64,000 nucleotides of DNA from positions 1,178,001 to 1,242,000 of the forward strand of contig NZ_JAMFMA010000001.1 in assembly GCF_023502425.1 (NCBI RefSeq), in the 5' to 3' direction. Source of the DNA: Flagellimonas spongiicola. GTDB taxonomy: Bacteria; Bacteroidota; Bacteroidia; Flavobacteriales; Flavobacteriaceae. Made by a program: the position numbers and the translations under genes. Every line of letters starts with the position of its first letter. Position 1 is the stretch's first letter. Below are positions 18,159 to 26,163 of this stretch, one piece after another. The notes below the pieces were generated by a model. That model was not told the origin of the DNA. It saw nothing but the letters and a program-made list of their open reading frames with translations, and did not search any database.

Positions 18159-19253
18159 TTAAACGTTGAATCTAAAATGCATAACATCGCCATCCTTAAC
18201 GATGTATTCTTTACCTTCCACACGCATTTTACCGGCTTCTTTTACTTTAGATTCACTACCGTAATCAACGTAATCAGCATACGAAATAACTTCAGCCCGT
18301 ATAAATCCTTTTTCAAAATCGGTATGGATCACCCCGGCAGCTTGAGGGGCTGTGGCGCCAATGGGTATGGTCCAGGCACGTACTTCTTTTTGCCCAGCAG
18401 TGAAGTAAGTTTCTAAATTCAACAATTTGTAGGCACCACGAATTAGTTTTGCGGAACCTGGTTCAGATAACCCAAGGTCTTCCAAGAACATTTGGCGTTC
18501 TTCGTAAGTCTCCAGTTCTGTTATGTCCGCTTCGGTACCAACTGCAAGAAAAATAACTTCAGCTTGTTCATTGGCCACTGCAGCCTTTACCTTCTCTGCA
18601 TAGGCATTTCCTTCAACCGCAGCACCTTCATCCACATTGCAGACATATAGCACAGGTTTGTCGGTAATCAATTGTAATGGCTTCACATACTCCCAGTGAT
18701 CATCTTCAGCAATATCCACTGCACGAACAGATGTTCCAGCTTCCAAAGCATCTTTTAACTGATGAAGTACATCAGCTTCTTTCTGTGCCTCTTTATTTCC
18801 CGTCTTTGCAGCACGTTTGACTTTATCCAGCTTTTTTTCTACACTTTCCAAGTCGCGTAGTTGTAATTCCATATCAATGGTTTCCTTATCCCGTATTGGA
18901 TCAACCGAACCATCAACATGAACAATATTATCATTGTCAAAACAACGAAGAACATGCAGAATCGCATCTGTTTCACGGATATTACCCAAAAACTGATTGC
19001 CTAAACCTTCGCCCTTGCTAGCTCCTTTTACCAGCCCGGCAATGTCCACAATCTCAACCGTAGCGGGAATCACTTTTTCTGGATCTACCAGCTCCTCCAA
19101 TTTTTCCAATCTTGGGTCAGGTACATTCACCACGCCAATATTAGGCTCAATGGTACAAAAAGGAAAATTGGCACTCTGGGCCTTTGCATTGGACAAACAG
19201 TTGAACAAGGTCGATTTTCCAACATTAGGTAGTCCTACGATTCCAGCTTTCAT
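18159..19253 (-). CDS. ychF: Redox-regulated ATPase YchF (Obg-family)
   Basis: A 364-residue P-loop protein of the Obg/YchF group (OLA1 in eukaryotes), which binds ATP rather than GTP and associates with ribosomes. Motifs are the P-loop GLPNVGKST (7-15), switch II DIAGLVKGAS (about 70-79), a nucleotide-specificity region with NVDE (about 200-203), a coiled-coil insertion (about 125-165) and a C-terminal TGS domain (about 280-362). Length and motifs are standard. A gene for a 41-residue membrane peptide lies 100 bases upstream on the same strand. Confidence 0.96.
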   Translation of the reverse strand: MKAGIVGLPNVGKSTLFNCLSNAKAQSANFPFCTIEPNIGVVNVPDPRLEKLEELVDPEKVIPATVEIVDIAGLVKGASKGEGLGNQFLGNIRETDAILHVLRCFDNDNIVHVDGSVDPIRDKETIDMELQLRDLESVEKKLDKVKRAAKTGNKEAQKEADVLHQLKDALEAGTSVRAVDIAEDDHWEYVKPLQLITDKPVLYVCNVDEGAAVEGNAYAEKVKAAVANEQAEVIFLAVGTEADITELETYEERQMFLEDLGLSEPGSAKLIRGAYKLLNLETYFTAGQKEVRAWTIPIGATAPQAAGVIHTDFEKGFIRAEVISYADYVDYGSESKVKEAGKMRVEGKEYIVKDGDVMHFRFNV

Positions 19254-19353
19254 TTAGAAATTAGTTTCAATTTATAATTCGGGTATCAAACGCTTTTCTG
19301 CTACTATGCATTAAGAGCGTGCAAATATACATCGAAGTTTTAGATGGGCTAGG

Positions 19354-19479
19354 TTAATATCCATTGATTAGAAGATACCCGCCTATAACGAAAACGGCAA
19401 GGATTGCCAATATGGCCAGAAAGGAAAGCAAACATCCAAATTGTTTCCAAAAACCACTATATTCTTTTTCCTTTTCCAT
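19354..19479 (-). CDS. 41-aa single-pass membrane peptide
   Basis: A complete small ORF with ATG at 19479 and TAA at 19354. The peptide starts with a charged stretch (MEKEKEYSGFWKQ) and then has one long hydrophobic helix (about residues 17-37, LLSFLAILAILAVFVIGGYL), ending LINGY. The charge pattern suggests a membrane-anchored microprotein, with the start near the divergent ureohydrolase promoter region. No family recognised. The clean amphipathic and hydrophobic pattern and normal codon use make chance unlikely. Confidence 0.6.
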   Translation of the reverse strand: MEKEKEYSGFWKQFGCLLSFLAILAILAVFVIGGYLLINGY

Positions 19480-19557
19480 GGGTGTACAAATATTGTGCAG
19501 CAAATGTATGAAGATTTAAATCTTGCATTTGAACAGACATTGGGTTTACTTTGGGAA

Positions 19558-20352
19558 ATGACAAAAATTACACTTCAGGGCATTTTATTCGATGAAAAAT
19601 CCTCTTATTTGAGAGGGCCTGCACTTGCCCCAGCATTGATTCGTAAAGCCTACCATAGCAACTCCGCCAACTATTATGCTGAAGATGGCACCGAAATACT
19701 ACCTGACTTATTTGAAGACAAAGGGGACTATAAAATAGATTCCTATTTTGATATTACCGATATCACAAAAAGCAATTTGGCTTTAGAAAATCCGATATTG
19801 ACCATTGGTGGTGATCATTCTATAACATATCCAGTGATCAAAGCCATCCACTCAAGGTTTGGTAAATTAGATATCCTGCATATAGATGCGCATGGTGATT
19901 TGTATTCCAATTTTGAGGGGGATCCGTATTCCCATGCCTGTCCTTTCTATAATATTATGAAAGATGGACTAGCAGAAAACCTTTATCAGGTTGGTATTCG
20001 CACCCTGAACAAGGAACAACGAAGCAATGCGAAAAAATTTGGCGTTCATATAAATGAAATGAAGGATTTCCAATCCTTTAAAATGCCCGAATTCAGAAAC
20101 CCGCTATATCTTTCCTTGGATATGGATGCTCTAGATCCGGCATTTGCTCCAGGGGTATCACATCATGAGCCAGGTGGATTAACCACACGCGAGGTAATAC
20201 GAATCATTCAAAACATCAATGTTCCGCTTATTGGGGCAGATATTGTAGAATATAATCCAGAACGGGATATAAATGGTATGACCGCAATGGTAAGTGCTAA
20301 ACTATTTAGGGAGATAATTTCAAAAATGTTGGCTAACCATCAGGGTGCATAA
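19558..20352 (+). CDS. speB: Ureohydrolase family protein, probable agmatinase
   Basis: Manganese-dependent ureohydrolase (arginase/agmatinase fold); agmatinase releases urea from agmatine to give putrescine. All metal motifs are present: GGDHSI (about 83-88), DAHGD (about 106-110) and [14 protein letters not shown] (about 186-199). The start is set at the ATG at 19558 ([13 protein letters not shown]), which gives 264 residues; sequence encoded upstream of it is not family-like. It is shorter than the usual 290-310 residues at the N-terminus, so arginase or formiminoglutamase activity is not excluded. Its last 20 bases overlap the end of the convergent ferredoxin gene. Confidence 0.85.
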   Translation: MTKITLQGILFDEKSSYLRGPALAPALIRKAYHSNSANYYAEDGTEILPDLFEDKGDYKIDSYFDITDITKSNLALENPILTIGGDHSITYPVIKAIHSRFGKLDILHIDAHGDLYSNFEGDPYSHACPFYNIMKDGLAENLYQVGIRTLNKEQRSNAKKFGVHINEMKDFQSFKMPEFRNPLYLSLDMDALDPAFAPGVSHHEPGGLTTREVIRIIQNINVPLIGADIVEYNPERDINGMTAMVSAKLFREIISKMLANHQGA

Positions 20353-20686
20353 ATCGCTGTTTGCCCAATAAGTCATCTTCACTTTCAACCCTATCATCAT
20401 CGGGTACGCAGCAATCTACGGGACATACCGCGGCACACTGTGGCTCCTCATGAAAGCCCATGCATTCGGTACATTTATCAGGAGCTATATAGTAGATTTC
20501 ATCGCTAATAGGGTCTTGAACATCATCAGCGTTTACCGCTTTGCCATCAGGCAGGACAATATCACCCGCAAGCGAGGTACCATCACTGTAACGCCATTCA
20601 TCCGCTCCTTCATAAATAGCTGTATTTGGGCATTCTGGCTCACAAGCGCCACAATTGATACATTCATCGGTTATGATAATAGCCAT
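20333..20686 (-). CDS. 4Fe-4S ferredoxin
   Basis: A 117-residue ferredoxin of the Azotobacter FdI-like type with two cluster motifs. The first is [12 protein letters not shown] near residues 10-21. The second, near 72-93, is [21 protein letters not shown], where a longer insertion separates the second and third Cys. A 45-residue insert between them is typical of the Bacteroidota form. The start is set at the ATG at 20686 ([13 protein letters not shown]), since family members begin there; 18 extra codons upstream are unlikely to be used. Electron carrier in the cytoplasm, partner unknown. The 3-prime end overlaps the ureohydrolase gene by 20 bases. Confidence 0.92.
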   Translation of the reverse strand: MAIIITDECINCGACEPECPNTAIYEGADEWRYSDGTSLAGDIVLPDGKAVNADDVQDPISDEIYYIAPDKCTECMGFHEEPQCAAVCPVDCCVPDDDRVESEDDLLGKQRFMHPDG

Positions 20687-20737
20687 AATTTTCTTTTTCA
20701 GATGTGCTGATATTGATTCAGCATGCTTACTTTTGGG

Positions 20738-20745
20738 CAAAAATA
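20738..20745 (-). promoter_or_regulatory. Putative -7 box for the ferredoxin gene
   Basis: Minus-strand TATTTTTG matches TAnnTTTG exactly, about 51 bases upstream of the ATG at 20686. Confidence 0.5.
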
Positions 20746-20773
20746 AACCCTACCAATTTAGTGTACAAATATA

Positions 20774-21799
20774 ATGATGGCGTATAACGCAATAGTGCAA
20801 GCTTTTGTTAAACTTGGTGGTTATCTCCAAGATTTTTGTGAAAACGGCAATCCGGAACTTCAGGAACAGTTATTGCGAGCTGAACAACAAAACTCATGGT
20901 TTGCACAGGATAATTTACATTTCTGTTTAAAGCATTGGGCCACTCAATTAACTGCGGACAATCTCAACAGTTGGCTGGAGCCTTATGCCATAAGTCAGAA
21001 TGACAATGCCAAGAATATTGGTGTTGTTATGGCAGGAAATATTCCGTTAGTGGGATTCCACGACTTTATCTGCGCGCTATGTGCCGGACATAAAATCCAA
21101 GCCAAACTATCGTCCAACGATACAGTACTACTACCCTACTTGACCACTAAATTGATTGAGTTTGAACCATCCTTAAAAAATCAAATCCAATTTGTAGATG
21201 GGAAAATGGAAGGATTTGATGCCGTTATCGCCACGGGAAGCAATAATACAAGTCGATATTTTGAATATTACTTCGGAAAGAAGCCGAACATTATCAGAAA
21301 AAACCGGAATGCAATCGCTGTTTTAACTGGTAAGGAAACGGCTGAGGAGTTGTTTTCACTTGGCAATGACATTTTTAGGTATTTTGGCCTTGGATGTCGC
21401 AATGTATCTAAGCTATATGTACCGGAAGACTATAATTTTGACGTTTTCTTTACTGCGATTTTTGATCATAAGGACATTGTAAATCAACATAAATACGCCA
21501 ACAACTACGATTACAACAAGACCGTTTACTTGATGAGTGAGTTTAAGATACTGGATAATGGCTTTTTGATTCTCAAGGAAGATGAAAGTTTTGCATCTCC
21601 AATAGCTTCCTTGTTTTTTGAGCGTTATTCAGATTTGGATGCTTTAAAATCGAATGTTACAGAAAAACAAGACGAAATCCAGTGTATAGTTTCCAAAGAT
21701 TTTGATCCTAATGAGGTACCATTTGGCCAAACCCAATTACCCAACTTAAAGGATTATGCAGATGGAGTGGACACTATGGATTTCTTACTACAACTTTGA
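20774..21799 (+). CDS. Acyl-CoA reductase (LuxC-like)
   Basis: A 341-residue protein of the LuxC/acyl-CoA reductase family within the aldehyde dehydrogenase superfamily. Members reduce acyl-CoA or acyl thioesters to aldehydes with NADPH. Visible are the N-terminal Rossmann region (VVMAGNIPLVGFHDF, about 84-98), the segment DAVIATGSNNTSRYF (about 150-164) and the active-site Cys within FRYFGLGCRNVSKLYVP (Cys near 211). It lies 105 bases before serC on the same strand, an order I associate with Flavobacteria. The physiological substrate is unknown. Two ATGs in tandem start the gene. Confidence 0.85.
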   Translation: MMAYNAIVQAFVKLGGYLQDFCENGNPELQEQLLRAEQQNSWFAQDNLHFCLKHWATQLTADNLNSWLEPYAISQNDNAKNIGVVMAGNIPLVGFHDFICALCAGHKIQAKLSSNDTVLLPYLTTKLIEFEPSLKNQIQFVDGKMEGFDAVIATGSNNTSRYFEYYFGKKPNIIRKNRNAIAVLTGKETAEELFSLGNDIFRYFGLGCRNVSKLYVPEDYNFDVFFTAIFDHKDIVNQHKYANNYDYNKTVYLMSEFKILDNGFLILKEDESFASPIASLFFERYSDLDALKSNVTEKQDEIQCIVSKDFDPNEVPFGQTQLPNLKDYADGVDTMDFLLQL

Positions 21800-21904
21800 G
21801 TTCTTGATTCTTCGCATAGATCCAAGATTTTTTTAGACCTTTGCGGCTAAATTTATTGTATCCGCATTCGAATTATTAGTCAACCTATCCTCAAATACAC
21901 GTAA

Positions 21905-22969
21905 ATGAAAAAACACAATTTTAGCGCCGGTCCATGTATTTTACCTCAAGAAGTAATGCAAAAAGCTGCAGAAGCGGTAATTGAATTGGATGGCATTGGA
22001 CTCTCGCTGATCGAAATATCACACCGTAGCAAGGAATTTGTTGCCATTATGGAGAAGGCTAGATCTCTAGCACTTGAGTTATTGGGATTGGAGGGTAAAG
22101 GTTATCAAGCTCTATTTTTACAAGGTGGAGCAAGTTCTCAATTTTTGATGACAGCTTATAACCTTTTGGAAAAAAAGGCTGGCTATGTCAACACTGGAAC
22201 TTGGAGTTTAAAAGCCATCAAAGAAGCACGTTTGTTTGGAGATATTGTTGAAGTCGCTTCTTCCCAAGACCAAAACTTCAATTATATTCCAAAAGGATAT
22301 GATATTCCATCCGATTTGGATTACTTGCACCTTACTTCCAACAACACCATTTTTGGTACACAAATCAAGGAGTTTCCAACTACGGATGTTCCGTTGGTTT
22401 GTGACATGAGTTCCGATATATTTTCACGCCAAATGGATTTCTCCAAATTTGATTTGATTTATGCTGGCGCCCAAAAAAATATGGGTCCTGCGGGAACAAC
22501 ATTGGTTGTGGTCAAGGAGGACATTCTGGGTAAAGTATCCCGTAAAATCCCATCCATGCTTGATTATGCTGTGCATGCAGCTAAGGATAGTATGTTCAAT
22601 ACACCTCCAGTTTTTCCGGTATACGTTTCCATGCTTACCATGCAATGGTTGAAGGAACTTGGTGGGATAGAAGCAATTGAGGAAATCAACGAACGTAAGG
22701 CCAATCTTATCTATTCAGAGATAGAGCTTAACCCAGTTTTTTCTGGTTTTGCTGCTAAAGAAGACCGTTCCAACATGAATGCAACCTTTAACATAACGGA
22801 TGAAACCCTTAAGGAACTTTTTGATGAAAAATGCAAAGAAGCAGGTATTAGCGGTATCAATGGACATCGTTCTGTAGGGGGGTATCGTGCTTCCATGTAC
22901 AACGCCATGTCTTTGGAAAGCGTTGGGGTTTTGGTCGATATAATGAGTGAATTGGAAAAGAAGGGTTAA
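21905..22969 (+). CDS. serC: Phosphoserine aminotransferase
   Basis: Converts 3-phosphohydroxypyruvate to phosphoserine, the second step of serine synthesis; also used in pyridoxine synthesis. The 354-residue protein has the N-terminal NFSAGP motif (5-10), the PLP lysine Lys191 in YAGAQKNMGPAG and the C-terminal GHRSVGGYRASMYNA motif. It is the first gene of a serine pathway pair, 26 bases before the phosphoglycerate dehydrogenase gene. Confidence 0.96.
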   Translation: MKKHNFSAGPCILPQEVMQKAAEAVIELDGIGLSLIEISHRSKEFVAIMEKARSLALELLGLEGKGYQALFLQGGASSQFLMTAYNLLEKKAGYVNTGTWSLKAIKEARLFGDIVEVASSQDQNFNYIPKGYDIPSDLDYLHLTSNNTIFGTQIKEFPTTDVPLVCDMSSDIFSRQMDFSKFDLIYAGAQKNMGPAGTTLVVVKEDILGKVSRKIPSMLDYAVHAAKDSMFNTPPVFPVYVSMLTMQWLKELGGIEAIEEINERKANLIYSEIELNPVFSGFAAKEDRSNMNATFNITDETLKELFDEKCKEAGISGINGHRSVGGYRASMYNAMSLESVGVLVDIMSELEKKG

Positions 22970-22995
22970 TCGCAAATCAGAAGCGTAGAAAATCT

Positions 22996-23949
22996 ATGAA
23001 AACAATATTGGCCAATGATGGCTTATCACAAGCTGGAATCGAACTTTTAGAGAAATCGGGTTTTAAGGTATTGACTACAAAAGTTGCCCAAGAGCAACTT
23101 ACAAAGTTCATTAATGAAAATAAGATAAGTGCTTTATTGGTGAGAAGTGCCACACAAGTAGACAAAATAGTAATTGACGAATGTCCTGATTTAGAGCTTA
23201 TTGGACGCGGTGGCGTAGGAATGGATAATATTGATGTTGCGCACGCAAAATCAAAAGGCATTCATGTTATCAATACACCTGCAGCTTCTTCAGCATCAGT
23301 AGCTGAATTGGTTTTTGCACATTTGTTCAGCGGCGTTAGGTTTCTTCATGATGCCAACAGGAATATGCCATTGGATGGGGATAGCAAGTTCAAACAATTG
23401 AAGAAAAGCTACGGCAATGGATTGGAACTACGGGGAAAAACATTGGGCATTATTGGATTTGGACGCATTGGTCAGGCAACAGCTAAGTTAGCTTTGGGAT
23501 TGGGGATGAAAGTAATCTTCAATGATCACCATATAAATGAAGCCGAGATCAATGTATCATTTTTCGATGGTCAATCCTTAACTTTTCCAATTAAAGGGAG
23601 GGCCATGGATGAGTTACTCTCACAATCAGACTTCATCACCGTTCATGTTCCAGCTCAGAATGGGTATGTTCTTGGGAAAAAGGAATTTGGGATGATGAAA
23701 AAAGGAGCCGGGGTTGTCAATGCTTCCCGCGGTGGAGTTTTGGATGAAGTTGCATTGATTGAAGCATTGGATTCCGGTCAGTTGTCTTTTGCTGGTTTGG
23801 ATGTATATGAATCCGAACCAAAGCCAGAAATTAGAGTCCTGATGCAACCAAAGATTTCCTTGACACCTCATATTGGAGCAGCTACTATTGAGGCCCAGGG
23901 AAGAATTGGCTTGGAATTGGGTCAGCAAATCATTGAATTGATCGGTTAA
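22996..23949 (+). CDS. serA: D-3-phosphoglycerate dehydrogenase, short form
   Basis: First step of serine synthesis: NAD-dependent oxidation of 3-phosphoglycerate. The 317-residue enzyme has the GRGGVGMDNID motif (about 73-83), the Rossmann GFGRIGQATAKLA (about 155-167), catalytic Arg in NASRGGVLDE (about 240-249), and His in PHIGAAT (about 292-298). It lacks the C-terminal ACT domain of the E. coli type, so it is probably not feedback-inhibited by serine through that domain. Position right after serC supports the call over other D-2-hydroxyacid dehydrogenases. Confidence 0.92.
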   Translation: MKTILANDGLSQAGIELLEKSGFKVLTTKVAQEQLTKFINENKISALLVRSATQVDKIVIDECPDLELIGRGGVGMDNIDVAHAKSKGIHVINTPAASSASVAELVFAHLFSGVRFLHDANRNMPLDGDSKFKQLKKSYGNGLELRGKTLGIIGFGRIGQATAKLALGLGMKVIFNDHHINEAEINVSFFDGQSLTFPIKGRAMDELLSQSDFITVHVPAQNGYVLGKKEFGMMKKGAGVVNASRGGVLDEVALIEALDSGQLSFAGLDVYESEPKPEIRVLMQPKISLTPHIGAATIEAQGRIGLELGQQIIELIG

Positions 23950-24024
23950 GAACTTTTTGTTTTAATCTTTCATTCCCGTATCTACATTTTTGTACATTGT
24001 AAGTCTAAACTAAACACTATTAAC

Positions 24025-24666
24025 ATGTCAGGATTATTAGATTTACTGAACAGCCCAATGGGCAAACAATTAATAAGCGGTGTTGCTGGGCAAACCGGTC
24101 AATCCGAAGGCAAAACAGCCGATGTCCTCAGCATGGCCATGCCTTTACTTATGGGTGCAATGAAAAGAAACGCTTCTACGCAATCTGGCGCTGAAGGTTT
24201 AATGAATGCGCTATCATCCAAACATGATGGCAGTATTTTGGACGACCTTGGTGGACTATTCGGTGGAGGTGTTGATCAAAGCGTCATGGACGATGGAGCG
24301 GGTATTCTAGGACACATTTTAGGCGCCAAGCAACCTCAGGTTGAAAATGCATTGAGCAGTAAATCCGGCATTGATGCAGGTTCTATAGCTCAAATTTTGA
24401 AAATTGCCGCGCCTATATTACTTGGATTTTTAGGAAAGCAATCACGTCAACAAAGTGTAGGCAGTCCTGATGCCCTTGGCGGGCTTTTGGGTGGCCTAAT
24501 GGGCGGCGGTAGCTCTGCTACTAAACAACAATCGCTGATTGAAACATTTTTGGATTCGGATGGTGACGGCAGTGTCATTGATGATTTGGCTGGTATGGTA
24601 TTGAATAGTGGCGGACAAAAGAAAGGTGGACTTGGTGGACTACTAGGTGGTTTATTCGGAAAATAA
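24025..24666 (+). CDS. DUF937 family protein
   Basis: A 213-residue protein rich in Gly, Leu and Ser, with the repeated helical segments of the DUF937/YidB-like family (MPLLMGAMKRNA near 48-59, APILLGFLGKQ near 131-141). A calcium-loop-like segment follows (DSDGDGSVIDD near 174-184) and then glycine-rich runs (GGLGGLLGGLFGK) to the end. Function unknown; the Asp-rich loop resembles an EF-hand-like or dockerin-like motif. A strong terminator follows the stop. Confidence 0.85.
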   Translation: MSGLLDLLNSPMGKQLISGVAGQTGQSEGKTADVLSMAMPLLMGAMKRNASTQSGAEGLMNALSSKHDGSILDDLGGLFGGGVDQSVMDDGAGILGHILGAKQPQVENALSSKSGIDAGSIAQILKIAAPILLGFLGKQSRQQSVGSPDALGGLLGGLMGGGSSATKQQSLIETFLDSDGDGSVIDDLAGMVLNSGGQKKGGLGGLLGGLFGK

Positions 24667-24688
24667 AATCTTCTTAACTTTATTTAAC

Positions 24689-24718
24689 AATGCCATTTGG
24701 AATCCCAAATGGCATTTT
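24689..24718 (+). terminator. Rho-independent terminator after the DUF937 gene
   Basis: A perfect 12-bp stem, AATGCCATTTGG at 24689-24700 with CCAAATGGCATT at 24704-24715, a 4-base loop and a T-run to 24720. It separates the DUF937 gene from the next lipoprotein gene. Confidence 0.95.
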
Positions 24719-24733
24719 TTGTACCTTATTGCT

Positions 24734-25192
24734 ATGGAAAGGAACATTTTGAAACGTATTGCACTACTACTTATTACTGCAGGAATCATTTTCTCCTGTG
24801 GTGCTCAAAAGGAATCATTGGAAATATCTGAGCAGGAAAAAGTAGTGTTCAACTCGGATGACGAGCAACAAGTAGAAATAGCGGATGAAAAAACCGAGTA
24901 TGAGATAATTATTATTGAACCTGGGTTTTATGTCTGGTTGCAAAGTATTGCCAGACCGGAAGGTTATTATTCGCAGAGTTTTTTAGAAAATAGGAATAGC
25001 CTAATGGTAATGAATTGGAACCAACGTGTTCTACAACCTCGACTATATAATCCCAATCTATACGAGCTTCAAATCAATTACGACCCAAACATTGATTACG
25101 GCTACGAGGTGAACTATAAATTGTATAATTACTTCATCTTCTTCCAAAGAAAATACAATCAACGGCTAGGCCCCTTTATTCCGAGGATTTAA
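24734..25192 (+). CDS. DUF6146-type lipoprotein
   Basis: A 152-residue lipoprotein. The start is set at the ATG at 24734, after the terminator, giving the signal KRIALLLITAGIIFSCGAQ with lipobox Cys at residue 22; a longer ORF back to 24647 would run through the terminator hairpin. The mature domain is mainly aromatic and charged (FYVWLQSIARPEGYYSQSFLENRN), with a conserved NYDPNIDYGYEVNYKLYNYF-like end. It belongs to a Bacteroidota family of unknown function. It lies 30 bases before the DUF6787 gene and probably shares its transcript. Confidence 0.85.
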   Translation: MERNILKRIALLLITAGIIFSCGAQKESLEISEQEKVVFNSDDEQQVEIADEKTEYEIIIIEPGFYVWLQSIARPEGYYSQSFLENRNSLMVMNWNQRVLQPRLYNPNLYELQINYDPNIDYGYEVNYKLYNYFIFFQRKYNQRLGPFIPRI

Positions 25193-25222
25193 TATGCTAT
25201 TTTTGCCATCGAAATAATTACG

Positions 25223-25738
25223 ATGGAAAGAATCAAAAATCGATGGGATATTACCAAAAGTTGGCACTATTTGTTTCCAATTCTAGGTGTTGTTCTATTA
25301 CTTCTTACAGCATATACCCTATCCAGGCGAACCTTACATCTTATTGGTTTTAACAATACGGTTTGGGAGTGGCCATATACATTAGTAACCATTGGGGTTC
25401 TTTACTACCTGATGTTGAAGTTCTTTTTATGGTGTTTTAAGAAGCTTTCGAACAAATGGATTGTTGACCAAAGATGGGAAATGATTGCCATTTTTATCGT
25501 ATTTGCCATTACCGGTAGTTTGGCAGGTAAATTAGCGGGACCACTTACCGACTTTGTTGGTTTAGGAAAGGAATCTGTCAATGGATGGATATACTGGTCT
25601 GCTCGTATTTTATTGATCTTTCCTATTTATCAAATCTTTTTGGTGTTTATTGGTTGGCTTTTTGGTCAGTTTCAGTTTTTCTGGTCCTTCGAGAAGAAAA
25701 TGCTCAAACGCATGGGATTGGGCTTCTTGATCCCTTAG
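25223..25738 (+). CDS. DUF6787-type membrane protein
   Basis: A 171-residue integral membrane protein with four helices at about 18-36, 50-72, 88-108 and 125-150, beginning with the conserved amphipathic segment NRWDITKSWHYLF and ending in a basic tail (EKKMLKRMGLGFLIP). I recognise the family as conserved in Bacteroidota, without known function. The gene follows the DUF6146 lipoprotein gene closely and precedes the metal-linked block, which has its own -7 box. Confidence 0.82.
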   Translation: MERIKNRWDITKSWHYLFPILGVVLLLLTAYTLSRRTLHLIGFNNTVWEWPYTLVTIGVLYYLMLKFFLWCFKKLSNKWIVDQRWEMIAIFIVFAITGSLAGKLAGPLTDFVGLGKESVNGWIYWSARILLIFPIYQIFLVFIGWLFGQFQFFWSFEKKMLKRMGLGFLIP

Positions 25739-25778
25739 TTTAAGGTTTCATTAACATATAACTACAGTTTTAATTGGT

Positions 25779-25786
25779 TAGATTTG
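25779..25786 (+). promoter_or_regulatory. -7 box at the head of the TonB/ABC gene block
   Basis: TAGATTTG is a perfect TAnnTTTG located only 7 bases before the ATG at 25794, so the leader would be almost absent. It is the best candidate promoter for the co-directional genes from 25794 onward. No clear -33 TTTG or metal-regulator dyad was seen. Confidence 0.45.
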
Positions 25787-25793
25787 TGACTTC

Positions 25794-26090
25794 ATGGATA
25801 AAACCAGAAAAATCATAGTGTTCTTACTCTTCACTTGCCTAATGCTAGTGAAGGTTTCAGCGCTCCATGTGTATTCGCATCAAGACGATGAAATGGATGC
25901 CATTGAACATTGCGACCAATGTGAGATTGCAATGGAAGCCCAGAACGCTGATTTTGAAGTTTTAGCTAATATTGTTGTTTGCGAACCATTACATGTGGCG
26001 ATTTCTAAACGAATGGTTCTAACTGATTCTGATGCAACAATAGATACATCCACCTACATTCTTTTTTCGAGGCCTCCTCCATCAGCCTAA
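25794..26090 (+). CDS. Small exported His/Cys protein, candidate metal binder
   Basis: A 98-residue exported protein. Residues 1-23 form a signal peptide. The mature part begins LHVYSHQDDEMD and continues with EHCDQCEIAMEAQ, giving His, acidic and CxxC groups suited to binding zinc or copper. It ends in a short tail, FSRPPPSA. The layout (signal, YSHxD, CxxC, hydrophobic segment, Arg-x-Pro-Pro end) is repeated in the otherwise different protein at 29157-29486 of the same block. Metal binding is inferred. It is the first gene of the block, 73 bases before the TonB receptor. Confidence 0.75.
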   Translation: MDKTRKIIVFLLFTCLMLVKVSALHVYSHQDDEMDAIEHCDQCEIAMEAQNADFEVLANIVVCEPLHVAISKRMVLTDSDATIDTSTYILFSRPPPSA

Positions 26091-26163
26091 GTTACCACGG
26101 ATGTCCCAAATGGACTAGTAAAGAGTCCAAAACTCACGATTACACATTTTAATTTATTTAAAA

